A DNA stretch of 64,000 nt, from contig OX387192.1 of the NCBI GenBank assembly GCA_947561395.2, forward strand, positions 6,236,221 to 6,300,220, read 5' to 3'. The stretch is from Buxus sempervirens (lineage: Eukaryota > Streptophyta > Magnoliopsida > Buxales > Buxaceae). The first letter of the stretch is position 1, and the number at the start of each line of letters is the position of its first letter. The notes under the pieces were generated by a model that searched no databases, was not told the DNA's origin, and saw only the letters and a list, made by a program, of their open reading frames with translations. Of this stretch, positions 32,084 to 43,827 are shown piece by piece. A program made the translations under genes and the position numbers.

Positions 32084-34763
32084 CTATGCAGGATCATCCC
32101 CGCGTCCTCGGCCGCGTCCACCTCTACGGCGTCTCCCCCAAAGGGCTCGGCCTCTAGAGTATGCAAGAATCCGCTCGGCCGCATGGCGAGGATGCCGACC
32201 TACCACCTGCTGAAGATGATACTCCAAGCAATAATCCTCGAGATCTGGGGGAGGAGCAGGAGTAGAATCGGGGGAAGAAGCCTCGGGCTCAGTAGCAACC
32301 GGCCCAACTGGGCCCTCATCCAAAGCATCCTCTGCTCCCGCAGCTCCAGAAGGCCCAGCATCAGCAGCAGAGGGGCCAGGATCAGAAGTAGCTGAGTCCA
32401 CAGAAAAGAGAAAAATCAGGAGACTCAGATATAAGGAAGAGTAAAAGAGGAGAATGAAAAGAAGATCATACCAGGAATGTCTGCAGAAGGAGCAGGGGGA
32501 TCCGGCTCGTCAGGATCAGCAGCTGGGACATCCACAGGATCAGAGGCCCGAGCAGGAGATGGGTCAGGAATCAGGAAATCATGCTCAAAGAAGGCATCCT
32601 GATCATGGACCGGGCCCTGCACAAGTCAAACAAGCATATCAGAATAGCAGAAACAGGAAAATAATGAAAGAAATGAACATATGAGAAGGCCAGATACCTG
32701 TCTAGACTGGAGCTCAGCAACTAGGGCCTCCAGCTCCCTGATCCGGGCATCCCGCTGGGCCACGACCGCATCGTGCTCCGCGATCATATCATCGATCGCA
32801 GCCCGCTGGCTCTCGAACCGGTCCCGAATGGAGTTCAGCTCGTGTACCTGCCAATAAGAACGGAAGCATGGTCAGAAAGGCATAAGGAAGGAAAAGAGGA
32901 TAAAAATGGGAAGAGTACAAGGCTTACCGTGTCCTCATGGATCCGGATACGGATCCCGCAAATCTCTGTCACCCCGGCACGAGTGGGTCGATCCATCAAG
33001 CATCCAATAGACACCCTCTGGAACCACTCGTCATAATCTCCGGCTGCTGTGAGCCCCTCGGCATCCAGGAAGTGATCAAACTGATCCACATCGAAGCCAG
33101 GAAGGAGAGTATCGGGACCCACAGCAGGAGGAGGGACGGGGATGCGAAGTGCGCCAGTGTGCTGGTAGTACAGGCGCTCTCCCAAGTACATCACCCTACC
33201 AAGCCTCCCAAGGAAGCACTGGTAAGGCTGACGTCGGAGATCTCTCTCAAAAGCATCCTGTACTGCCATCTCACGGGCAACTCCGACATCCACGTCATCT
33301 GGACGGGATAGAATGAGCTGCAAAGAAGCAAAGTGGTCAGATACAGTCAAGATACAGGAAAGAAAATAAAAGAAAAAATAGAGGACTTACATCAGATCGG
33401 CGTGCACGGTCTAAGTGCACCCGAGCGGTATGAGGCTGGCTCCTATCGGCATCTCGAACCTGGGCCGACCATCGCAGGGCCACAGGGAAATCCGCAACCT
33501 CAGGAACCGGGGAGGGGCGGAAGAAGGTCATATAGGTGTACATGAACACCTAGCAAAAGAAAAATCAGTCAAGAAAAGATAAAGCCTAAAGAATTAAGCC
33601 AGACAGATGAATGCAATACCTGTAAAATCTGCCAGAAGAACCGGCTGCTGACTCCATCACCTCTAGGAGATGCTAAGCCTCGAACCGCTCGGCACAGCCC
33701 GGCCAAGATGGTCCCATAGATCAGCCGACCCCATGCTAGCTGGCGGGTCTGATAGAAATCTCTCAAGGCGTCCAAAAAGAGCGGACTGACACCGGTAGTA
33801 TCCTCCGGGAAGAAGCAGCTCCCCAACATCAGCAGGAATACATGTCGGAAAATCGGCGCAAAGGCTGCATCCTCCACAGAAACGGTCTCGTGCCTCCTCT
33901 CAAAATGGCGAGCCAGACTCTCCCGCAGCCAGCTAATGGAGAGCCGGCCACTCCTCCCATCCCAGGCAGTAGGTGGCAGGGCCTGATACCCCAAAAGGAG
34001 GCCAATATCCTCCGAAGAAGGCCGCTCCAAGACAATGGTCCGCCCCGTCAGAGGAATGCCCGTAATCATCACAAAATCAGAGGGGCGGATCCCCAGCTCC
34101 ACGTCTGGCAGATGGAATGACTGCGTCTCGGGGAAATATCTCTCCATCATGGCAAAAATAAGCGGACGGTCGGCTCTGAACGATGGAATACTGAGGAAGT
34201 GATCCAGGTGGCACCTCCCAAACTCCCGCCTGAGTGCCGGAGAAAGTGACCGTGCCAACTCGTTGAATCTCCCCCAGCTGCCGCGCAAGTGAGAAGAGTA
34301 GTAGGGAAGCGGCACATCCGCCCTGATGCACATGGAAGGATGGCTATCCAAGTCATGGAGAAGCTCTGTATCCTGAACAGAGGCCCTCAACTCCTCAGAG
34401 ACCCCGGCCAGAGCCACAGCAACCCCCTCCGGAGCCGTATCTCTGGCTCTGCCTCGGCCTCTGCCACGGCCTCTCTCGCCCTCAGGGGCCTGATCCTGAA
34501 CTCTGCCTCTGCCTCGGCCTCGACCCCGAGCCGGTGCAACCACGGGCTAAAATTCAAGAGAAAGGTGTGAAGGTTGTGTGGGAAAGAAGGATAGAAGAAA
34601 GAAAGAAAAATTTTTGGAAGCCTACCTCAGCGGAACTCTCTCTGGAGACATCTAGCGGCTCCGACAGAGTGGCGCTGGAACTCGCCTCTGTCCGAGCCCG
34701 CGAACTGGAGGGCTGATCAGCAGGGTCAACCTCCTCTCTAACTCGAGAACGACTCCTAGCCAT
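32084..34763 (-). CDS. Antisense gene I of the inner element (first copy): plant mobile domain protein, seven coding blocks
   Basis: Seven coding blocks on the - strand (34763-34626, 34546-33620, 33549-33391, 33317-32928, 32847-32698, 32616-32472, 32391-32084) are each bounded by GT/AG, with compatible phases; the first five have lengths divisible by three. The first block is S/R-rich. The second opens with an RG-rich repeat, then carries a plant mobile domain (FHLPDVELGIRPSDFVMITG, and RHVFLLMLGSCFFP..WGRLIYG). The fifth is a short coiled coil (AEHDAVVAQRDARIRELEALVAEL). The sixth and seventh are D/P/A-rich, ending in an RG-rich tail. This looks like a host-type gene carried by the retroelement. 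PMD proteins such as MAIN/MAIL1 act in transposon silencing; any counter-silencing role here is inference. Looks whole. Confidence 0.8.
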
Positions 34764-35089
34764 CTACACAGGGAAGTGTTTTATGAATTTCAGTTTAAAT
34801 TTATAAAATCTGGCTTTGCTTATAATTCGCGTTCAGATTACATAATTTTTCCAGATTATCGTGAATCATGTCTCGAGGGCATTTTATCGGTTTCAGTACA
34901 AGGTTTTCAAAAAAGTGTTTGGTATTTCTGATTAATTAATAATCTTGTGCCAAGTTACTTATCAGAAACTTTACCTTACTTTTGTCTAGGTTCACAGGAT
35001 TTCTATTATGTCTCGAAGGGAGACACTCATGGAGACAGGATAAAAGCAGAAGTGAAAATTGACAAACTGGGTCAAGAAGAAAGGGAAAA
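34764..35089. other. Upstream region of antisense gene I, cut by the duplication junction
   Basis: A minus-strand TATAAATTT lies near 34795-34803, and CCTGTGTAG directly before the start codon would also serve as a 3' splice site of a leader intron. In this copy the region stops at the junction (35087-35089), so its promoter may be shortened compared with the second copy, where the sequence runs on to 57256. Confidence 0.45.
35087..35089. other. Tandem-duplication junction with 3-bp microhomology
   Basis: Left of this point the sequence equals the second copy up to 55627. Right of it, it equals the outer element interior from 14547. The overlap shared by both parents is AAA only. The unit is 14550-35089 (20,540 bp) and its duplicate is 35090-55627 (20,538 bp). 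Confidence 0.95.
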
Positions 35090-36217
35090 GATTTTGACCA
35101 AGCCCACAATCTTTTGTGCTTTCCAATTTTTGCAAGCATAGCAATAACGGGTTCTAGCCAATGGTTGATGAGCCCACTGGAAAGCCAGCAATGTCTTGCA
35201 ATTTCGGTTCTGAACGTCTAAATCTTGATTGTAGATTGGACTACGGGCTCATTTATGACATCGCAAGTCAATTTCGTGGCCACTCGGCCATGATTCATCA
35301 AAAGAATTCATGGCCTTTTTGGTCGCGAATACTCAAATAATAAAAAATGGTCATCGGCCGCATGTTTGTTTAAAAAGAAGGCCTCGTCGACCATGATTAA
35401 TTAAACAATAAAAATCGGCCGCTTGTTTGTTTTAAAAGTATGATTTTTCGGCCGTGATTATCTAAATAATAAAAAAATGGTCATGGCCGCGTGGTTATAG
35501 TAAAAGCAGTCCTTTTCAGTTTAAAAAGCACTGTGATTACACAAATAATTAAAAAATGATCGTCAGACCGAATGTTTGATTAAAAACAGGCCTTTTTGAC
35601 CATGAATAGTCAAATAATTAAAAAAAATAGGCACATGGCCTCACTTTTCGTGAGAAAGGGTGAGACCAGTCATATTTTTTGTACAAAATGGTCATACCGG
35701 TAACGCCCTTGCTATTGAATTATTCGGTTGCATGGTCTTGGTCATGATTTTTCATGCCGAATGTACAAAAGGGGTCCATTTGGTTGTAATTTGGCATGGC
35801 GAATCCACAATTAGCCATAAAAATGGCTATACTCACCGTTTTATTTCGGTCAAAAATAAATACTCGGATTTTGACCGATTCTTATGTTAACACCTGAAAC
35901 AAATGAGACCCATCTTAGCCTAATATGGCTAGTCCTCATAACAGGTGTACACTTTCTCATCATGTCTTACTGCAGCGACGTAATGAGAAAGTGAGAAGTG
36001 GGGGGGGGGGGGGGGCAATGTTTACACCCGCCGTAGCCCGGCAGTAATATGGAATACTATGTGGCTCCAAGTATCCCTCAATTTAGGGGACTGGGGTCCG
36101 TTAAGAAACCCACCATTACGTAGGAGGTTGGCCACAAGATAGGACCCTGTAAAAGAACATGGGAAGTGAGGTCCCACATTTTCTAATAACGTGGGTGGTT
36201 TTTGTAAGGTGGGGTTC
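35090..36217 (+). repeat. Duplicated piece of the outer element (interior plus start of right LTR)
   Basis: It repeats 14550-15679 at an offset of 20,540 falling to 20,538 after the poly-G run, which is 2 bases shorter here. It includes the partial right LTR at 36019-36217. It did not arise by transposition. Confidence 0.95.
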
Positions 36218-38492
36218 TGTAGACACCCCAAATTGCACAAACAATCATCAAAAATCATTATCTCCTGGAAAGCCAGCACAGAATTTGAAGAAAATAAACT
36301 TTTATCTGTATCCGGATACTCAATCCGGATACAAATACCCTTTCCCGTATCCGGATACTCATACCGGATACATGTCGGGCTTAGCGTATCCGGTACCATG
36401 TACCGGATATCTTAAAGCCCTTTGTTATCCGGTCTGATATATCGGATACCTTAAGTTTGCTCAAAATTAGGGTTTTCCGAGAGCTTTTCACTTTTACCAT
36501 CATGTCCCTCATTAAATGAGGGGAAATCGCGGAAATAACCTTAGGGTTTAGGTTGGAGGGGTTCTAGACATTAAGTTGTGTCTACCAATGACCTTAGCCC
36601 TTGCCTATAAATAGGAGCCTCCTCCTTGAGCAAAGGGGACTCAACTCTTGTTTTGAATTCTCGCAAAGAAGAACTCCAAGAGAAAGAAGAAAACCGCTGT
36701 GGAATCGCCTCCAGAACTCAGGTAAGCCTCAACTTTTCTTTTTATTTTCTGTCTTTACATTCCTAGATCTAGATCTCTTCTTCTACCTTTCTGTAGTGTA
36801 AAGCCTTGTTTGTATGTGTGGAAATCCTTCCCCGGCTCAAAGTATCTCAAGACTCCCCTAGCCGTAAAACGTGAAGGTGGATCTAGGAGAAACGAGACTG
36901 GGGATTGACCCTAGTGCTAGAACCTATGTAGCATAAGGCCTTTTTGATTGATTGTAAACCGTTCCATATTCAAAGTACCCTTGATTATCTTAAAGAGAAC
37001 AGAGGGAAACGATAATGGAACGGAACCCTAGGCTATGCTAGAACCTATTTTGTTGAATCTATATGCATGTGTATGGATCTTGCTTGGTTTTTTCACTTTT
37101 GCACACATATCACTATTTTGGCGGGATAGGCTCATATTTGGGGTTTATTGCATTTATTGTGATAAATCTCAAATAAATGGCCTCAATCAATTCTGGAATG
37201 CCTTTCGGATGATTTTGAAGTATTTGTGTTCATCTTACACGAATTTCATTTTTTATCAATTTTCGGATTTGGTTTTTACTCAAAAATGGCTTAGCTTGAC
37301 AGCACCTGTACCCTTACTTCGGACGTCCGTAACTTCATCATCTGGATGAATTTTGGGGCGATTCCAGAACCATGGGAAAGGTGAGGCTGTCTAGTTTATG
37401 TCCACCAAATTTCATAATTTTCTATCTAGCCGATTTTTGACACCTCTCTGTCGAAGTTAAGTGGACAGTTCAGGTCCAAGTACAGAACTTGTCACTTCGA
37501 CGGACCGCCATGTGTTCGTTTTAAGTCCGATTCGAGCGGTTTTTATTTCTGAGTACTCCTTTTTGAGTCTATTTTCAAATCCAGTTGGTTTCATAATTTT
37601 TGGATTCCATTTGAATTATTGGTAGCCGATTTACTCAGAACTGCTCATTTGCATTTTTCTGGGTAAATCTGTGATCTTCGGGGCCTGTTCGGGAGACCAC
37701 CCAAGGCACATCCGAAGGGATTTTTGTATGAGGCTAGTTTCTGTTGAAAGATGGCCATACAGAATTCAATCACACCAAATTTCGTGGATTTCTATGTAGT
37801 GGATTTTTCTAGACAATTTTCCAAAGTTGCCCACTTACTACTTTTAAAAATCCCCAACAGCAACTTCAAAGGAGCATAACTCCTAGGATTTTTATCGGAT
37901 TAACTTGAGATTTTGCATGAGCTCCTTATTTATCATAATCTTTTAAATAGAGTTGGTTTGAATCAATTCAGAATTGGATTTGAATGATTTTAAGGCAAAT
38001 GGCATACTTTTTACCGAATTTTCCGGATTTGATTTAACTTGGTTTTATGCAACCTCTATTTTGATTTCCATCTTTTGAAATACTTCAGAAGTGATATTGA
38101 CATAAGAGAAGATCTAAAATCCATTTGGATCTTCATGTGAAAATATCATACATTGTTCCTTTTTCAAGGTTTCTCATGATTTTTAGCAAGCTTTCTTACT
38201 TTGTTTTTTGCATGAATATACACTTGGCAACCACTTCGTGTGGATGAATGGGGGTGCCTAACACCTTCCCCCGTTCATAATCTAATCCCCTTACCCATCT
38301 CTGGATTTGATTTTCAAGTAGGGTTATTTTTATCCTAGAATGTTTCTTTTGGCTATTTTTGCCCACTTTTAAACTTTTGGTGTCCATTCTCACCCCAAAA
38401 TCATGAATGGTGGCGACTCTCCCAATTTTTGCGTTGAGCCCGTGTGTTGACGGAGGGACGATCACTCCGGTGATTTTTTCCCATGTCTCACA
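36218..38492 (+). repeat. LTR of the inner element (second of three)
   Basis: Duplicate of the LTR at 15680. It includes dyad array 1 (36309-36448), the TATA box at 36606-36613 and the leader splice donor at about 36722. Confidence 0.95.
36309..36448. repeat. Phased dyad array 1, copy in second LTR
   Basis: Same four dyads at 39-bp spacing as at 15771, including the same mismatch in the fourth dyad. Confidence 0.9.
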
Positions 38493-38494
38493 AC

Positions 38495-38513
38495 TGGCGA
38501 CTCTGCTGGGGAC
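38495..38513 (+). other. Primer binding site, second copy
   Basis: Identical to 17957-17975, 2 bp after the LTR. Confidence 0.75.
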
Positions 38514-39856
38514 GTGTGGATTTAAGCCATTTTGTTTGTTCATGCTTTTCTATACTTTTGGATGCTTGCTATTTTGATTACTCTATTTGGGCATATTGTT
38601 ACATTTCAAATCAGATTGGTATGCTTTGGATAATGGCATAAGCATGTTGCTTGATTTTTGTTGAAAAGAAAACCCATATTGTGATATGACTTGGCTATAT
38701 TATGTGATAGCATGTGTTATTTTGGGGTTTGAAGGCCATGAGCTAAAAAAAAAAAATACAATATTTGAAATCTGGAAATTTTATGTGTATTTTGGGTATT
38801 CAAGCATGTTTTGCCATGAATAAAGTTTTTTTGTGCTTAATGTTTGTATGATGCCATGCCTTTGATTTGGGGGTATAGGAAGACTTGATTTGAGCATGAA
38901 AGTAAAGGGAAAAAAATCTGGAAATTTAGTGCATATTTTGGGAGTTTTAAAGCATGCTTTTACCATCAAAACTTTTCTCGTATCATGTCAAGTAGTGCTA
39001 AATTTTTAGGCATCAACTTGGGGTAGAAATGGTATACTTTGAGCATGAAAAAGAGCATGAAATCTGGGATTTTAGGGAATGCTTTTGAGTTTCAAGCATG
39101 CTTACATGAGTTGATTGTTGTTTGCACAAATAACATGTTTTGTATACCACTTTTTGGGCATGTAATATTTTTGTGCATATTTGGTGCTTGCTTGCTTGTA
39201 TTTAGCTTCATTATTTTGTCATATATGCCTTGGCTTGAAATTGAATGCATGGCTACGAAAAAGAGTGGCAAGGGGCTGGGACGTTGTGAATGATTACCAC
39301 AATTTTAAAATTGCACTTGAGCACTTGAAACAATTTGCACATCCTACCCTTTACCTATTAGGAAGTTGAACCATGAATGTGTGTAGCTTGGCGCACCGAG
39401 GTCGTGACTTCGGAAAGCGAAAGTGAAAACATTTACCTTAGAATTTGAGTCAATGATGTGATGACAATGGGATCTGTGATTCGATTCCGGGCATCACTAG
39501 ACTTGAGTTCTAAGTTGCCAATTAAGCCAAAACCCAAAAACCATACGCTTGAAGGTGGAGAAACACGTTTTCGGCTAAAAGCACACAATTGCGTTTGGGG
39601 AATTGGGTGTAAATGTGGGAAGGCCGTTTGCATGTTTTACAGGCCAAGGTATAATGTGAATACCATATTGAATGAAGGTAATACAAGGTGACAAGGTAAA
39701 ACCATGTTCTTTTCATGAATTTGGGGATTTTGCAAATATAATGTCCAAGCCCAATTTGGGGCAAGTTTTGAAGGTCAAATTAAGGTGAACATCAATTGGG
39801 AATGAAAAAAAATCAAATCTGGTGAAAAAATGAGTCAAAAAGGGCCATTTCGGCAA

Positions 39857-39996
39857 TAACCGGCAACTCAGGCCGGTTAATAACAACCCTGTTCATATCC
39901 GGTATATATTTCCGGATAAAAAGGCATATGCGTGAATCCGGTTATGGTAACCGGATACAATAAGGCATATTATTATCCGGAATGTTATACCGGATA
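39857..39996. repeat. Phased dyad array 2, second copy
   Basis: Four dyads at 39-bp spacing, identical to 19319-19458. Confidence 0.9.
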
Positions 39997-40305
39997 CGTT
40001 CAAAAATGCACAAATTGGCTTTTCAGCCCAAGTTTTCAGAATAAAATGCCTAAAACACTGTGGATAATCCTTAGGCACCCCGAAAAGAACATAAGAACTG
40101 TTCCCAAAAATACAAAAAAAAAAAAAAAAGAAAAACAAAAAAAAAGAATAAAATAAAATATTCTTTCAGGATTTAACCTAAGTTTGAAAATCAAAGAGGA
40201 AACCAAGGTGTCATATTTTTTGACACCAACTCAACTCAAACATGTGTCAGTCAAACTCTGGAACTTGAAAACTAAGAAAATTCAGCAAATTTGAAGAAAA
40301 AAAAA

Positions 40306-41982
40306 CCTTTGGTTGGTTATTTTTATCAATCAAATCAAAAAAAGTGGGACACTTGGAAGCCCTAGAATATTCCATGAAAACCTTGGTTGGTTATTTTTAT
40401 CAATCACATCAAAAAAAAATAAAAACCTTTGGTTGGTTATTTTTATCAATCAAATCAAAAAAAGTGGGACACTTGGAAGCCCTAGAATATTCCATGAAAA
40501 CCTTTGGTTGGTTATTTTTATCAATCACATCAAAAAAAAATGAAAACCTTTGGTTGGTTATTTTTATCAATCAAATCAAAACATTTGTGGGATACTTGGA
40601 TAGAGTAGTCCAAGACACCTTTGGTTGGTTATTTTTATCAATCAAATCAAAACATTTGTGGGATACTTGGATAGAGTAGTCCAAGACACCTTTGATTGGT
40701 TATTTTTATCAATCAAATCAAAACATTTGTGGGATACTTGGATAGAGTAGTCCAAGACACCTTTGATTGGTTATTTTTATCAATCAAATCAAAACATTTG
40801 TGGGATACTTGGATAGAGTAGTCCAAGACACCTTTGGTTGGTTATTTTTATCAATCAAATCAAAACATTTGTGGGATACTTGGAAGCCCTAGAATATTCC
40901 AAGACACCTTTGATTGGTTATTTTTATCAATCAAATCAAAACATTTGTGGGATACTTGGAAGCCCTAGAATATTCCAAGACACCTTTGATTGGTTATTTT
41001 TATCAATCAAATCAAAACATTTGTGGGATACTTGGATAGAGTAGTCCAAGACACCTTTGGTTGGTTATTTTTATCAATCAAATCAAAACATTTGTGGGAT
41101 ACTTGGAAGCCCTAGAATATTCCAAGACACCTTTGATTGGTTATTTTTATCAATCAAATCAAAACATTTGTGGGATACTTGGAAGCCCTAGAATATTCCA
41201 AGACACCTTTGATTGGTTATTTTTATCAATCAAATCAAAACATTTGTGGGATACTTGGATAGAGTAGTCCAAGACACCTTTGGTTGGTTATTTTTATCAA
41301 TCAAATCAAAACATTTGTGGGATACTTGGAAGCCCTAGAATATTCCAAGACACCTTTGGTTGGTTATTTTTATCAATCAAATCAAAACATTTGTGGGATA
41401 CTTGGAAGCCCTAGAATATTCCAAGACACCTTTGGTTGGTTATTTTTATCAATCAAATCAAAACATTTGTGGGATACTTGGATAGAGTAGTCCAAGATAC
41501 CTTTGGTTGGTTATTTTTATCAATCAAATCAAAACATTTGTGGGATACTTGGATAGAGTAGTCCAAGACACCTTTGGTTGATTATTTTTATCAATAAAAT
41601 CAAAACATTTGTGGGATACTTGGAAGCCCTAGAATATTCCAAGACACCTTTGGTTGGTTATTTTTATCAATCAAATCAAAACATTTGTGGGATACTTGGA
41701 TAGAGTAGTCCAAGACACCTTTGGTTGATTATTTTTATCAATCAAATCAAAACATTTGTGGGATACTTGGAAGCCCTAGAATATTCCAAGACACCTTTGG
41801 TTGGTTATTTTATCAATCAAATCAAAACATTTGTGGGATACTTGGATAGAGTAGTCCAAGACATCTTTGGTTGGTTATTTTTATCAATCAAATCAAAAAA
41901 AAAAATGAAAACCTTGGTTGGTTATTTTTATCAATCAAATCAAAAAAAAATTGGGACCCTTGGAAGCCCTAGAATATTCCAA
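40306..41982 (+). repeat. Minisatellite, second copy
   Basis: It has the same unit order as 19768-21444, with 223-bp higher-order repeats at 40838, 41061 and 41284. No difference in unit number from the first copy was seen, which is notable for a slippage-prone array and argues for a very recent duplication. Confidence 0.95.
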
Positions 41983-42180
41983 CTCAAAACAAAAAAAAAA
42001 ACAAAAACAAAAACAAAAAATTTTTTTTCTGGCTGGTGTTCACCTAACCTACTGGTTTACATATATAGGGGTGTGACTCAAGTTAAGTGGAAGCTAACAT
42101 GTTCTATTCATTTTTTTTCACAGGTACATTTACACTTATTGGCAATCATTGCTCCCGTGACCAGATCCAAAGCAAGAACA

Positions 42181-43794
42181 ATGAATACTGAAGAGAACCA
42201 AGCCCAAGCTACCGTCCCTGCTCAGGACTTTACTCAACTGCAGGAGCAAGTGGCCGGTCTGGCCAAAATGCTGGGGGACCTACTGGCGGCTCAGGCCCAA
42301 CAGGCCCAAGCCCCGAACCAGGCATCTACTTCCCATCAGGCACCACCACCTCAGGCCTACATTCCGCCTCCGGTTCAGCCCATGCCTGAGCCCATTTCTG
42401 AACCAGTCCCTGAACCCATTCTGATCAGGGAAAATATGGCGGAGTCTGAGAAAGAGCTGAAGAAAGAAAAGGCCCGAGATGAGATGGAAAAGAAAATGCT
42501 GCTGAGGATAGAAAGAATCCAGGCAGAGCTGAAAGAGGTGAAGGGGGGAGGCAGCCATGCAGGCACCACCTTCGAGGACCTGTGCATGTACCCGGACGTC
42601 TGTCTACCGGCTAAGTTCAGGTGCCCGGATTTTGACAAGTTTGATGGCACGGGCTGCCCATTAAGCCATCTGAAACTATACTGCGGGGCCCTGTGCCAGT
42701 TTGGCCGGGACGATGGAATACTGATCCAGCTCTTCCAGAGGAGTTTGACCGGGTCGGCCCTTCGGTGGTTCGCTACAGTGGACCATGGAAGGATTAGAAG
42801 GTGGAAGGACTTGGCCGATGCTTTCTTGGACCAATACAAGTTCAACTCTGAGATCGTGCCGGACCGGTACGACATGATGAGGATGACCAAGGGGAAAGAT
42901 GAACCGGTACGGCAGTACGCCAAGAGATGGAGAGAGGCCGCCTCCCAGGTCAGGCCACCTATGCAAGAGCCGGAGATGATCTCCACATTTATGGGCACAC
43001 TGGGGCAGCCCTTTTACAACCATCTGGTGGGTCAGATCACCACCAACTTTGCAGCCCTGGTACAGGTAGCGGACCGGATTGAGGAAGGGGTCAAGTCAGG
43101 AAGGCTGATAGACTACTCCACTCTGACTGGGCAGTCTGAGTCCTCGGCCTCCATGGCCCAGAAGAAAGGGACCGGATTCAAAAAGACGGGGGCCCGAAAA
43201 GAAGGGGAGGTGAACCTAGTCCAGGCTCCTCCAGCCAAGAAGCCACTTCACGTCAACATCTCGGCACCCCAACAGGCCCAGCAGGCCCAGCAGTCGTACC
43301 AAACCCCGATGAATGTCAACTTCTCTCCTTCTGTGCCAGCTAACACAAGGAGGACTTTTTCTAAGGAGGAGCGGGATGCCTGGTTCGCAGCAAGAAAGAA
43401 CCGGGTTTTCACCCCTCTACCCATATCTCTTTCCCAGCTATTGCCAACCCTGCTAAAGGGTGAATACTTGACTCTGAAAGAGCCTAACCCGAATGCCACC
43501 AGAGGGAGAAATTTTGACACATCGGTCACCTGTGACTTCCACATGGGTGCACCGGGGCATTCTACAGATACTTGCTGGGTATTGAAGCATGCGGTCCAGG
43601 ACCTGTTGGACCAGAAGGCCTTGGTGTTCAACACTGCTGCACCGGCCCCGTCCGGGAATGATATTGGGCAGAACCCTCTGCCTTACCACAATGGGGCAGG
43701 CCCATCCAACTCCATCACTGCCATATCCACCACCAGAAGGGCCTTTGACCCATCACAGCTCATAGCCCCTGTGGGGACCACAGTCCAGGTCTGA
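42181..43794 (+). CDS. Retroelement gag (second copy)
   Basis: The protein is the same as that of the first-copy gag at 21643. The predicted leader-intron acceptor ends at 42123, just upstream. Looks whole. Confidence 0.9.
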   Translation: MNTEENQAQATVPAQDFTQLQEQVAGLAKMLGDLLAAQAQQAQAPNQASTSHQAPPPQAYIPPPVQPMPEPISEPVPEPILIRENMAESEKELKKEKARDEMEKKMLLRIERIQAELKEVKGGGSHAGTTFEDLCMYPDVCLPAKFRCPDFDKFDGTGCPLSHLKLYCGALCQFGRDDGILIQLFQRSLTGSALRWFATVDHGRIRRWKDLADAFLDQYKFNSEIVPDRYDMMRMTKGKDEPVRQYAKRWREAASQVRPPMQEPEMISTFMGTLGQPFYNHLVGQITTNFAALVQVADRIEEGVKSGRLIDYSTLTGQSESSASMAQKKGTGFKKTGARKEGEVNLVQAPPAKKPLHVNISAPQQAQQAQQSYQTPMNVNFSPSVPANTRRTFSKEERDAWFAARKNRVFTPLPISLSQLLPTLLKGEYLTLKEPNPNATRGRNFDTSVTCDFHMGAPGHSTDTCWVLKHAVQDLLDQKALVFNTAAPAPSGNDIGQNPLPYHNGAGPSNSITAISTTRRAFDPSQLIAPVGTTVQV

Positions 43795-43827
43795 TTCTTC
43801 CCCGAGGAGGAAAAAGAGGAGATCAAC

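Larger units (their letters stand above)
15680..35089 (+). mobile_element. Inner Tat-lineage (Ogre/Retand-like) Ty3/gypsy element, first copy, lacks its 3' end
   Basis: It comprises a 5' LTR, PBS, long leader with minisatellite, gag, pro, RT-RNase H-INT and two antisense genes, and ends at a duplication junction at 35087-35089. The 3' part and 3' LTR are present only in the second copy. Lineage call: the PBS of Arg-tRNA type reported for Ogre/Tat elements, two RNase H domains, a very large size and antisense ORFs between pol and the 3' LTR. The coding parts match the second copy almost perfectly, so this copy is a product of tandem duplication and not a separate insertion. Confidence 0.9.
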
